DNA of 33,206 nucleotides. Source: Nostoc sp. LPT. GTDB lineage: Bacteria > Cyanobacteriota > Cyanobacteriia > Cyanobacteriales > Nostocaceae. Each line of letters starts with the position of its first letter. Within the stretch, counting starts at the first letter, position 1. The position numbers were made by a program, and so were the translations under genes. The DNA lies in assembly GCF_017115165.1 (NCBI RefSeq), contig NZ_JABXKF010000170.1, positions 1-33,206 on the forward strand. Direction: 5' to 3'. The notes beneath the pieces are model-generated. The model was given only the letters and a program-made list of their open reading frames with translations. It was not told the origin of the DNA and ran no database searches. Shown here piece by piece: positions 1 to 7,176 of this stretch.

Positions 1-2157
1 TTCTGGCAATATATCTGGCAGTTTGTCAGCTAAGGCACTCAAGGCATCAGCACGATTTAACTCAGACTGAATCACCCTGGCAGCAGCAAGGGCTTTTTGC
101 AGTGCTAATTCTTGAAGATTTGGTGGCAAATAATTGACTAGTTTTGCCAGCGAGTTGACTTTTTGCTGTGGATTTGGTTTTTGCAGGGCGTAAGCTAGTC
201 CTTGTTGAGGAGTCCACTTCTTGTTTTTGACTAAGGCAAGCAGTAGTTTTACTGGCACATTAGCTGCCATACTATTAAGGGATGCAATAATCAAAGCATA
301 GCGACACTGCCAACTCACAACTTGAGACAGTGTTGATTCAGTCCAATTCGATTCTACTAGTTCCCAGGCACGAGAAATATCTGTGATGTAACCGCCAGTT
401 TGTGACAATTGTTCTCGCACTTCATACCAGCCATTGCTTCCAGTTGCAGACTCTTCCCGCAATAACTGGTGAATCTCTTCAAACTGTCCAGCCTTTTCCA
501 AATGCCAAACTAAATACTGATGAATGTAACCATCATCGAGTAAAGTATGCCATAAACCATTCTGGGTTTTCTGCCGATACTTGTTTAAAAAAGCAGCGTG
601 AGCATCAGTAAGGTTTAAACCCAACCCAGCCAAATCTCCTGGGCGCTTTGGCTCAGAGGGAGCAGTTAACAAATTACAAGCTAAATCGTGGAATAAGTCA
701 TGTAAGCGATAGGTAGGCATACCATCAGCAAGCGGTACTCCTGTTAATAGCAATGCTTTATTCCGTAAATATTGCAACATCTTGGCAGCATCACGCTCAT
801 CCATCTGCCACAGCGTTGCCGCCATCATCTTATTAATGTTGACATCCTCCGGCAATACCCCTAACCAAGAGAAATGCTGCTGCTTTTCTGGTGGTATTCT
901 CTTGACACTCAAATTTAATGATGCGGTTAAACTCAGGCGTTTTAAACTAGCCTCATCAGTAATTTCTTCGGCTTCCGGTCGGTCAAAACTTGTTAATCTG
1001 GCAACTTCTTGCTGAATATCCGCCAACAGTTCATTCCAAGTCGTACCACAGGCAACTTCGGCGGCTGCGAGTTCCAATGCTAGGGGAAGATAACCAACAC
1101 CTTTGGCTAAATTTTCTGCTGAGTGACGTTCTGTGCCTGTAATCTCGCGTCTTAATTTCTTGGTCAGCAATTCCATTGCCTGATCTGGTTTCATTATATC
1201 CAGGCTGTAGGTGTTGGCTGCTAAGGCATCGGCAATGTGACCTTCACGAGTAGTTACTAAAACTTGACAACGCGCCCCACCAAAATTAAATGCTCGTGCA
1301 TCTTCGGTATTCCAAGCATCATCCACCACCAGCAACACAGCCTTGTCATAAAGCAGAGTCCGCAAATGCGAGGAAGTTGCTTCTACACTTGTAGGCTTAA
1401 AGCTATAGTCTCCTAATGCTTGCACCCAGCCACTAAGTAAAGCCAGCACATTGGGTTGTTGACCTAATGTTGCCCAAAGAATGCCATCACAAAAACGAGA
1501 TTGTATTTCTGCATTATGGGCTAAAGCCGCAGCTAAAGTAGATTTGCCCACTGAACCCAAACCGTGAATCGCAGTAATTACTAAAGTGCGACTATCAGAC
1601 GATGAACCATTTAAAAGACGAGTCTTTAAATCATCGCTGTACTCTGGGCGTTCTACAAAATATGTGGGTAAAGGTGGCGCTTGAAATAGAGTAAGTTTAA
1701 TTTGGGGTACAGTAGCAACACCCTCATCTTGGGTGGAATTGGCTGCTAATTTTTTCGATTTCTTTGGTCTTTTCTTTTCCCACGCTTCATCAAACCCTTT
1801 CAGGTTCTTCTCTCTATCCTTTGACCATAGCTTTAAAGTAAAGCGCCAGTCATCAGAACCTTGAGTTTGGAGACGGTTATCTTCCAGAATCTTCAAAAAA
1901 TCTTTCAGCAAATTCAGCGCTTCTCGAATTTGCGCTTTAGTTAACTTGCCAGGATATTTATCTTTTTGAGTCAGCAACTCCAACACGACTAACGTAGTCT
2001 GCACAGTCAGCTTGGGGTTAACGCTGTCTGCTTCTTTCCAGTCAGACTCAATTTTAAAATTATCGTCCTCAAATTCTCCATCGACAAAACAAAGCAACGC
2101 CTCTAGCAGACGCTTGACTCGCTTTTGAATCTGAGGCCCATAGGTAGTTCGTGGCAT
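1..2157 (-). CDS. NB-ARC STAND ATPase, 3'-truncated by window edge
   Basis: An open frame of 719 codons runs from ATG at 2157 to base 1 without a stop, so the C-terminus lies outside. Seen in order: an N-terminal region of about 170 residues with no motif I can name; a P-loop GLGSVGKST with GKS at 204-206; a Walker B LLVVDDAW with D279-D280; a TTR sensor ending at R304; a GLPLA-like YLPLALELAA at about 356-365; and an MHD-like RLHDLFHDLA with H486-D487. This is the complete NB-ARC motif order. The last 100 residues are alpha-helical and contain a repeat-like LANYLP / ALADKLP phrase that probably continues outside. STAND ATPases oligomerise on ligand sensing by the C-terminal repeats; in bacteria many are signalling or antiphage proteins. 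The ligand and effector cannot be read here. It faces a small divergent gene. Confidence 0.9.
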   Translation of the reverse strand, partial: MPRTTYGPQIQKRVKRLLEALLCFVDGEFEDDNFKIESDWKEADSVNPKLTVQTTLVVLELLTQKDKYPGKLTKAQIREALNLLKDFLKILEDNRLQTQGSDDWRFTLKLWSKDREKNLKGFDEAWEKKRPKKSKKLAANSTQDEGVATVPQIKLTLFQAPPLPTYFVERPEYSDDLKTRLLNGSSSDSRTLVITAIHGLGSVGKSTLAAALAHNAEIQSRFCDGILWATLGQQPNVLALLSGWVQALGDYSFKPTSVEATSSHLRTLLYDKAVLLVVDDAWNTEDARAFNFGGARCQVLVTTREGHIADALAANTYSLDIMKPDQAMELLTKKLRREITGTERHSAENLAKGVGYLPLALELAAAEVACGTTWNELLADIQQEVARLTSFDRPEAEEITDEASLKRLSLTASLNLSVKRIPPEKQQHFSWLGVLPEDVNINKMMAATLWQMDERDAAKMLQYLRNKALLLTGVPLADGMPTYRLHDLFHDLACNLLTAPSEPKRPGDLAGLGLNLTDAHAAFLNKYRQKTQNGLWHTLLDDGYIHQYLVWHLEKAGQFEEIHQLLREESATGSNGWYEVREQLSQTGGYITDISRAWELVESNWTESTLSQVVSWQCRYALIIASLNSMAANVPVKLLLALVKNKKWTPQQGLAYALQKPNPQQKVNSLAKLVNYLPPNLQELALQKALAAARVIQSELNRADALSALADKLPDILPE

Positions 2158-2280
2158 TACATCCAAAAAATTGAGTAAGAAGTTTGAGGCTACCCCATAT
2201 TGAAACTACCACCCCAAACTCATGTAATCCAGATTCTAAGGCATTTTCAGCAAGATTAGGGTACTTGCTTAGGGACACAA

Positions 2281-2316
2281 CCCCAAAGAGAACCTGTATC
2301 TATCAACTCTTTGGGG
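2281..2316. repeat. 10-bp perfect inverted repeat between divergent genes
   Basis: CCCCAAAGAG at 2281-2290 is repeated in inverse as CTCTTTGGGG at 2307-2316 with a 16-base spacer. It lies in the intergenic space between the NB-ARC ATPase start (2157) and the small gene starting at 2326. It could be a dyad operator shared by the two divergent genes or simply an RNA hairpin; nothing decides between these. Confidence 0.5.
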
Positions 2317-2325
2317 CATAACCAA

Positions 2326-2547
2326 ATGCAAGTTCGTCAAATTCTTGGTAAAACCATTGCTTTGTTGCTGGCAATGCAACTATTCTTGATTGGCTTACAA
2401 GCTAAAAGCCAGATTGATCAAGGTAACTCATCCATTGAGGCGTTGATTTGGATGATTCAACAATATATTCCAGTGCTGGTTAAAATTCGCAACTTGCAGG
2501 ATAAAAAGGAGAAAAACGATTCTCCAAAGCTCAAAAGTAAAAGATGA
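2326..2547 (+). CDS. small single-pass membrane protein, unknown function
   Basis: A 73-residue frame starts at ATG 2326; a TTG 15 bases upstream is in frame but falls inside the inverted repeat, so the ATG is preferred. No clear Shine-Dalgarno is visible. The protein has one hydrophobic helix near the N-terminus (ILGKTIALLLAMQLFLIGL), a central IEALIWMIQQYIPVLVKI stretch that may be a second amphipathic or membrane helix, and a lysine-rich hydrophilic tail. Codon use looks like the neighbours. I do not recognise the family. It is divergently arranged with the NB-ARC ATPase, so a shared promoter region is possible, but a functional link is only inference. Confidence 0.45.
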   Translation: MQVRQILGKTIALLLAMQLFLIGLQAKSQIDQGNSSIEALIWMIQQYIPVLVKIRNLQDKKEKNDSPKLKSKR

Positions 2548-2916
2548 AGTGGTAGGGTGTGTTAAGCAGAGGCGATGCCTACGACGGTAAACTACGCAGT
2601 TTATGAGAGATAGTAGCATGTTGTGGAAGTGCGATCGCCTAAAATAGGATTTCGATTGATTTTGTCTCCCCTGGCATTATCTCCTGACACAACACCCGCT
2701 ACTGCAAAAATCGCTTCACCATTGAGTTTAGTAGTGGTAGAAAACTGATGCTTTTCCAGTTCGGCACAGTGTCTAAGTTAATCTTGAAGGTTTGTAATAA
2801 GCACTTTAGTGCTTAAAATAATCAGGACTAAAATCCTTACTACAAACTTGCTTATCCATCAATTTCAACTTGACGTACTACTAGCAAACTAGCCAACAAA
2901 TACTCAGTCTATGTAT
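2548..2916. other. intergenic stretch with repeats and a possible gene relic
   Basis: No intact gene is seen. It holds a common cyanobacterial dispersed phrase (GGCGATGCCTACGACGG, near 2571), a HIP1 site near 2631, and a minus-strand open frame at 2601-2777 (58 codons, no start codon, reading for example KLNGEAIFAVAGVVSGDN). That frame looks coding in composition and could be the end of a lost gene; the family is not recognised. A 58-bp inverted-repeat element follows at 2790-2847. Confidence 0.4.
2790..2847. mobile_element. 58-bp MITE-like element with terminal inverted repeats
   Basis: The ends GTTTGTAATAAG and CTTACTACAAAC are inverted repeats of 12 bases with one mismatch. Two further palindromes sit inside: AAGCACTTTAGTGCTT and AGGACTAAAATCCT. 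The whole unit would fold as adjacent hairpins. From memory such small palindromic elements are dispersed in Nostoc-type genomes; copy number cannot be counted here, and no second copy was noticed in this window. Confidence 0.6.
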
Positions 2917-3417
2917 TTAGCTCTTAAGCTTGGCTACACTAGTGACATCCTTGTTAAGAACCCCTAAAGCTGTTGACAATTTCGGTTTATTTGGTGCAGA
3001 GGCTTTCAGTCCTGCCTTAATCTCATCGGCTTTATCTTCAATTTCTTTGTAGGTAGTGGGAGATTTAGCTTTGACTCCATCCTCAACCTTTGACCAGAAA
3101 TCTTCAAATTTATCAAATTCCCCTTTAGCTTTGGTAAAATCTCCCGCCTCAACTGCGGCCTTAGTATTGGTAACAACACCTTGTAGACCTTGAAATTCGG
3201 TTGTTTTAGCGGGAGTGGCTGCTGCACCAGAGCTAGTTGTCGCAGCAGGAGTGGCTGCTGCACCAGGGCTAGTTGTCGCAGCAGGAGTGGCTGTTGTATC
3301 AGAGACAGAACTCCCAGCAGGTGGCGTCTGTGCAGTAGGTTCGTCACCCTTATTGCATCCAACCAAAGTCATTAGGCTGATTGCAGCAACTATCAGTACT
3401 GGATTAAAACGATTCAT
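2917..3417 (-). CDS. small lipoprotein with Ala/Thr/Pro linker
   Basis: A 166-residue protein with a lipoprotein signal peptide: hydrophobic residues 7-20 end in LVGC, so Cys21 is the lipidation site. Residues 25-70 form a low-complexity linker with repeats of GAAATPAATTS, encoded by a 36-bp tandem repeat. The C-terminal 95 residues are alpha-helical and charged (for example AGDFTKAKGEFDKFEDFW), resembling small cyanobacterial periplasmic helical domains; I have no firm family name. A GAGGAG Shine-Dalgarno at 3424-3430 supports the ATG at 3417. A CTAG-ended mini-element ends only 34 bases upstream of the start and may carry or disturb the promoter. Likely anchored in a membrane facing the periplasm or lumen. 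Confidence 0.85.
   Translation of the reverse strand: MNRFNPVLIVAAISLMTLVGCNKGDEPTAQTPPAGSSVSDTTATPAATTSPGAAATPAATTSSGAAATPAKTTEFQGLQGVVTNTKAAVEAGDFTKAKGEFDKFEDFWSKVEDGVKAKSPTTYKEIEDKADEIKAGLKASAPNKPKLSTALGVLNKDVTSVAKLKS
3206..3302. repeat. 36-bp in-frame tandem repeat, about 2.7 copies
   Basis: Units start near 3206, 3242 and 3278, each containing GGAGTGGCTGCTGCACCAG or a near copy. The unit is 12 codons, so expansion or contraction keeps the lipoprotein in frame and only changes linker length. Slippage-prone. Confidence 0.8.
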
Positions 3418-3450
3418 TCTAAACTCCTCATCAAAACTCGTTTGTGTAGA

Positions 3451-3556
3451 CTAGTACCGCAAGGCGGAAATCAAAATTCAAAAGTCACTCATGCTTTAAT
3501 TTTGGGTTTTATAACGGTAATGAAATAGTAGGTTTATTTCTGCCGACTTGTACTAG
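3451..3556. mobile_element. CTAG-ended MITE-like element, copy 1
   Basis: Starts CTAGTACCGCAAGGCGGAA and ends in the imperfect inverse (TTATTTCTGCCGACTTGTACTAG region; last 7 bases GTACTAG). The same ends and overall plan are found at 4320-4416 and 6893-7051. It carries no coding capacity. It lies directly upstream of the lipoprotein gene. The CTAG at both ends is either part of the inverted repeat or a 4-bp target duplication. Confidence 0.7.
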
Positions 3557-3631
3557 CGTTCATATTTTACGCTGACTATGAACAAAAATATTACCTAATA
3601 TTTTTGTCATTCAAATATTAATGCTATCAAG

Positions 3632-3679
3632 GTAAAAAACTTGGAAAGAACCAATATTTTCTCTTTCCGAGTTTTTTAC
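3632..3679. repeat. long hairpin, 18-bp stem
   Basis: GTAAAAAACTTGGAAAGA at 3632-3649 pairs with TCTTTCCGAGTTTTTTAC at 3662-3679, with a single G-T type mismatch and a 12-base loop. It sits between the divergent lipoprotein and PepSY genes. It resembles a bidirectional terminator, though no gene obviously ends here; it may be a relic of a lost gene. Confidence 0.6.
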
Positions 3680-3703
3680 TTGCTGTGCTTTACCTTAAGA
3701 ACA

Positions 3704-3769
3704 GAGTCTATCAAGACTCCTCACACCAATTACTGACTTCGAGTCTTGTCTGACAAGACTCGATTTTTC
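3704..3769 (+). promoter_or_regulatory. candidate transcription attenuator before PepSY gene
   Basis: Four complementary segments occur in a row: (1) GAGTCT 3704-3709, (2) CAAGACTC 3712-3719, (3) CGAGTCTTGT 3740-3749, (4) ACAAGACTCG 3753-3762, then ATTTTTCT. Segments 3 and 4 form a perfect 10-bp stem with a 3-base loop followed by a U tract, a standard intrinsic terminator. Segment 2 can pair with 1 (6 bp) or with 3 (8 bp); pairing 2:3 would block the terminator. This is attenuator-like geometry, 76 bases before the ATG at 3846. The signal is unknown, and it could instead be a plain terminator of a lost upstream gene. Confidence 0.4.
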
Positions 3770-3845
3770 TCATCTCATTTGCATTTCAGGTGATATTGAG
3801 CCTACATTGTATTGGGAAAAAGTTTCTACTCACAGGAAAAATACC

Positions 3846-4130
3846 ATGAAACGTTCATTTCGTAAGTATCATCGTATCCTTGGCATCATCCTATCTGTGC
3901 CACTTATGTTAACCGTGCTGACTGGGATATTAACAACGTTTGTCCGCGAGTGGTCTGTGAGTATAGGAGTTCCAGCTAGCTTCCTCTTAAGTATCCATAC
4001 AGGCGAAATCTTTCATCTGCAAGGAATCTACCCAATTTTAAACGGAATAGGACTTTTGGGATTATTGGTGACAGGATTAAATATGTCTGGTTTATTTGGT
4101 AAAAAAACTCGGCAAAACCCTAATAATTAA
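3846..4130 (+). CDS. PepSY-type small membrane protein
   Basis: A 94-residue protein. ATG 3846 is chosen over an in-frame TTG at 3807 because AGGAAAA lies 6-12 bases before it. The N-terminus MKRSFRKYHRILGIILSVPL, then LTVLTGILTTFVREW, is the first helix and extracellular turn of the PepSY-associated transmembrane family (the RKYHRxLG start is typical). A second helix is GIGLLGLLVTGLNMSGLF, with HTGEIFHLQG between them. Larger family members (PiuB-like) have several such units and are linked to iron or siderophore uptake; this one is a minimal two-helix form with no peptidase inhibitor domain. Its role is not known. The leader contains a possible attenuator. Confidence 0.8.
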   Translation: MKRSFRKYHRILGIILSVPLMLTVLTGILTTFVREWSVSIGVPASFLLSIHTGEIFHLQGIYPILNGIGLLGLLVTGLNMSGLFGKKTRQNPNN

Positions 4131-4139
4131 ACTAAGAAG

Positions 4140-4229
4140 CTAATGGCAAACGTACCTGAAAGCAGCTACAACACCGATTTCACTGGTGACGGTAATATCT
4201 CCTCCATGAGTTCTAGCGATCTCTCTTGC
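4140..4229 (-). pseudogene. relic: C-terminal end of a sensor histidine kinase
   Basis: On the minus strand, 29 codons from 4229 read AREIARTHGGDITVTSE followed by IGVVAAFRYVCH and a TAG stop at 4140-4142. This matches the last ATP-binding segment of histidine kinases (pattern REIxxxHGGxIxVxSExGxGxxFxxxLP). A TGA stop precedes it directly, and no other kinase sequence lies upstream, so only the tail survives. It points to a deletion between here and the ABC-F gene. Confidence 0.65.
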
Positions 4230-4319
4230 TCAGTTGTCAAGTGCGTTTTTTATCCTTATCTTCTTTAATTTGTCAAGTTCATATCATACCAAATTAGATA
4301 AGCTTACCCTGCCACCCCA

Positions 4320-4416
4320 CTAGTACCGCAAAGCGGAATTAAAAATTAAAAATGAATACAGTGTAAGCATTTCATTGATTTTGAATGAGTGGTTTATTTA
4401 CGCCGTGGCTTACTAG
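4320..4416. mobile_element. CTAG-ended MITE-like element, copy 2
   Basis: 97 bp. Left end CTAGTACCGCAAAGCGGAA is nearly identical to copy 1; right end reads CGCCGTGGCTTACTAG. The interior is AT-rich and non-coding. It ends 10 bases from the stop codon of the ABC-F gene. Confidence 0.7.
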
Positions 4417-4425
4417 CTAGTAATT

Positions 4426-6354
4426 TCAAGACTCCATTTCAGCCAATTCTAACCAGCGTTCAGTCGCCACATCGATCGCTTGCTTAAGATTTTCCACCTG
4501 ATTATAGAGTTTCTGCACTTGGCTATAATTCCCCGGTGAGACATTTGCTAGTGTTTTCTCGGTTTCTGCCTTTTGGGCCTCTAACTCGGCAATTTTACCT
4601 TCCAACTGCTCAAATTCCTTTTTCTCCCAATTGGATAATCTGCGCCGCTTGGTATTCTCTCCATCCTTGGCTGAAGCCGCACCATTTTGGACTTCGACAT
4701 TTTTCGGCTTCTCTTTAGTAGTAGCAGCTTGTTGCTGTGCTTCTTCAGCCTTCTTATAGTCGAGATAAATCGAGTAATTACCTGGATATTGCCGCAGATT
4801 ACCGCCTTCCTCAAAGGAAAATACTGTGTCGATGGTGCGATCGAGAAAGTAGCGATCGTGAGAAACTACAATTACACACCCGACAAAATCTTCTAAATAA
4901 TCCTCTAATACCGCCAATGTCTGAACATCTAAATCGTTCGTTGGTTCATCTAAAATCAAGACATTGGGCGCACTCATCAAAACCCGCAACAGAAATAAAC
5001 GGCGTTTTTCACCACCCGAAAGTTTACTAATTGGGGCATACTGCTGATTACCAGGAAACAAAAACCGCTCCAACATTTGAGAAGCAGTAATTTGAGTCCC
5101 ATCGGTAATTTTGATAAATTCTCCTTCTTCTTTGATGTAGTCAATCACGCGCTGATTTTCGTTTAAGGCTGTGAGCAATTCTTCAGAATGCTGATCAAAA
5201 TAACCGATATGAACTGTAGTACCAATTTCTGCAATGCCGGAATCTGGCTTAACCAGTCCAGTAATTATATCCATTAAAGTGGATTTACCAGCACCGTTAG
5301 CGCCAATAATGCCGATGCGGTCTTCTGGACTAAATTCGTAAGTGAAATTATTAATCAGAGTGCGTCCATTGTATGCCTTAGAAATGTTATCTAATTCAAT
5401 AACCTTTTTGCCAATGCGACGACCAACTGTCGAAATATCAACTTTACCCTGAACTTGTTTAAACTCAGTATCCCGCAGAGCGTGAGCGCGGTCAATTCTA
5501 GCTTTTTGCTTGGTACTTCTGGCTTTTGGGCCTTTTTTGAGCCATTCCAACTCGCGGCGCAACAAGCCTTGATGTTTACGTTGACTACTTACGGCAGATT
5601 CTTCAGCTAAAGCCTTCTTTTCGAGGTAATATGAATAATTACCTGTATAAGTGTAAATGTCGCCTCGGTCGATTTCAATAATCCGATTGGTAACGCGATC
5701 TAAAAAGTAGCGATCGTGGGTAATCAGAAAAAGTGCGCCACGATAGCGATTTAAATAACTTTGTAACCATTCTACAGAAAGAGCATCTAAATGGTTTGTC
5801 GGTTCATCCATGAGCAAAACATCTGGTTCTGATAGCAAGGCTGATGCTAAAGCAATGCGCTTGCGATAGCCTCCAGATAAAGTACTTATCTTGGCATCAA
5901 AGTCAGAAATTCCTAATTTTGTGAGGATGATTTTGGCATTAGTTTCTAGTTCCCAAGCATCACTCGTATCCATCCGTTGCATAACCACAGAAAGGCGAGA
6001 CATCAGTTGACTATCATCTGGATAGTGAACCAATTTATCAGAAAGTTCTTCATACTCGCGTACTAAAGCCGTATGTTCGCCACTGTCGGCGAAAACTTGC
6101 TCTAAAACTGTGTGATTATCATCTAAATCTGGCTGTTGGGGTAAGTAGATAATTTTAGAACCAGAGTTGATTAAAATTTGACCGCTATCAATGGATTCTA
6201 ATCCGGCAATCATTTTTAATAAGGTTGATTTACCAGAACCATTAGTACCAATTAATCCAACTTTATCAGTAGCATCAAGGCTAAAGCTAGCATCTTTTAA
6301 AATTTCCTTGATGCCAAAGTCCTTTTTTGCTGATTGTAGTGTAATAATACTCAT
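4426..6354 (-). CDS. uup: ABC-F ATPase, Uup type
   Basis: 642 residues with two ABC nucleotide-binding domains and no membrane segment, the ABC-F plan. First domain: Walker A GTNGSGKST at 36-44, signature LSGGYRKRIALA near 159-170, Walker B LLMDEPTNHLD near 180-190. Second domain: Walker A GANGAGKST, signature LSGGEKRRLFLL, Walker B LILDEPTNDLD; the TNDLD in the second site and the length (E. coli Uup is about 635) favour Uup. The linker between the domains is basic (KKGPKARSTKQKARIDRA), as in ribosome-binding ABC-F proteins. The last 70 residues are a coiled coil (WEKKEFEQLEGKIAELEAQK), the Uup C-terminal domain. Uup acts on ribosomes and in genome stability. Soluble. No regulation visible. 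Confidence 0.93.
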   Translation of the reverse strand: MSIITLQSAKKDFGIKEILKDASFSLDATDKVGLIGTNGSGKSTLLKMIAGLESIDSGQILINSGSKIIYLPQQPDLDDNHTVLEQVFADSGEHTALVREYEELSDKLVHYPDDSQLMSRLSVVMQRMDTSDAWELETNAKIILTKLGISDFDAKISTLSGGYRKRIALASALLSEPDVLLMDEPTNHLDALSVEWLQSYLNRYRGALFLITHDRYFLDRVTNRIIEIDRGDIYTYTGNYSYYLEKKALAEESAVSSQRKHQGLLRRELEWLKKGPKARSTKQKARIDRAHALRDTEFKQVQGKVDISTVGRRIGKKVIELDNISKAYNGRTLINNFTYEFSPEDRIGIIGANGAGKSTLMDIITGLVKPDSGIAEIGTTVHIGYFDQHSEELLTALNENQRVIDYIKEEGEFIKITDGTQITASQMLERFLFPGNQQYAPISKLSGGEKRRLFLLRVLMSAPNVLILDEPTNDLDVQTLAVLEDYLEDFVGCVIVVSHDRYFLDRTIDTVFSFEEGGNLRQYPGNYSIYLDYKKAEEAQQQAATTKEKPKNVEVQNGAASAKDGENTKRRRLSNWEKKEFEQLEGKIAELEAQKAETEKTLANVSPGNYSQVQKLYNQVENLKQAIDVATERWLELAEMES

Positions 6355-6426
6355 AAGATTGAAGTCATTAATTATTTTTCATTAGTGAGTAGGCAAGGCT
6401 CATCCCCTACCTACATTCGCCGAATT

Positions 6427-6843
6427 CTATACAAATAAATCCAAGGGAAGGTGTCCATACATTTCGTTGATTCCATCTTCGTCATAAGACTGGCAAGATA
6501 CTAATACACCACGATGATGTCCATCATAGGAATCGAGATAACACAAGCCATTTTTCCCATTTAATTTGATATAAACTGGGCCTTCAGGTGTAAGTAAATT
6601 ATTTGGTGGTTCATAACCCAAAGCCAGAGAATAGGTTTTCATCGCCAATATTCCTTCTTCTGCTGTATCAGCACAAATTCCTAATATTTGGTAATCAGTA
6701 AGCTTGGTGAGTAAAATTAAGGCATTACGAATTACTACTTTTTCTGATGAGTTGAGGATAGGAGCAATGTCTAGGCAGTTGAATTTGTTCAGTAATTTTT
6801 TCGCTTCTTCGGCGGTAAGATTCTGAGAATTGGGGGTTGACAT
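6427..6843 (-). CDS. DUF1824 family protein
   Basis: 138 residues, soluble, with no signal or membrane helix. The pattern (LTAEEAKKLLNKFNCLD at the start, then ADTAEEGILAMKTYSLALGY, GPVYIKLNGKNGLCYLDSY and HRGVLVSCQSYDED) is that of DUF1824, a compact alpha/beta family largely confined to cyanobacteria, usual length about 130-140, so this copy is complete. The biochemical role is unknown. It is 72 bases downstream of nothing on its strand: its upstream side is copy 3 of the CTAG-ended element, 49 bases from the ATG. It ends 72 bases before the ABC-F start, so co-transcription with that gene is possible. Confidence 0.85.
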   Translation of the reverse strand: MSTPNSQNLTAEEAKKLLNKFNCLDIAPILNSSEKVVIRNALILLTKLTDYQILGICADTAEEGILAMKTYSLALGYEPPNNLLTPEGPVYIKLNGKNGLCYLDSYDGHHRGVLVSCQSYDEDGINEMYGHLPLDLFV

Positions 6844-6892
6844 AAAGTTTGGTTATGAATTGGTTGATTTTTCTCTGGTGTTTGAGTTGGGA

Positions 6893-7051
6893 CTAGTACA
6901 GCGCGGCGGAAATAAACAACCCCTTCGGGTTCGGCAGTTCCTCATGGGGGGAACCCCCTCTGAGCGACTGCCTCACCATTTCAAATCAACGAAACGTTTA
7001 CGCTGTATTTCTTTTGACTTTTGACTTTTGACTTCCGCCTTGTGGTACTAG
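6893..7051. mobile_element. CTAG-ended MITE-like element, copy 3, with insert
   Basis: Left end CTAGTACAGCGCGGCGGAAA and right end ACTTCCGCCTTGTGGTACTAG-type sequence (last bases GGTACTAG) match copies 1 and 2. The interior is longer (159 bp total) because it includes another dispersed phrase (GGGGGGAACCCCCTC near 6946) and a heptad array of TTTTGAC at 7011-7034. It lies just upstream of the DUF1824 gene start. Confidence 0.65.
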
Positions 7052-7176
7052 CCCAACTGATACCATTTTGGATTTTAGATTTTGAATTGGGAATCGTCCA
7101 ATGTATTGTAAAATTTGTCTGAGTTCAGAGCAATTTTTATAATTTTAGAGCTTGTTATCTCATGTCCACTTCCCTT

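Noticed and set aside
2069..2278. 69-codon minus-strand frame over the NB-ARC gene start
   Set aside because: It overlaps the well-supported NB-ARC frame in another phase and has no domain.
3006..3375. Other-frame open stretches over the lipoprotein gene
   Set aside because: They exist only because the 36-bp tandem repeat is open in several frames; the lipobox frame has the ribosome site.
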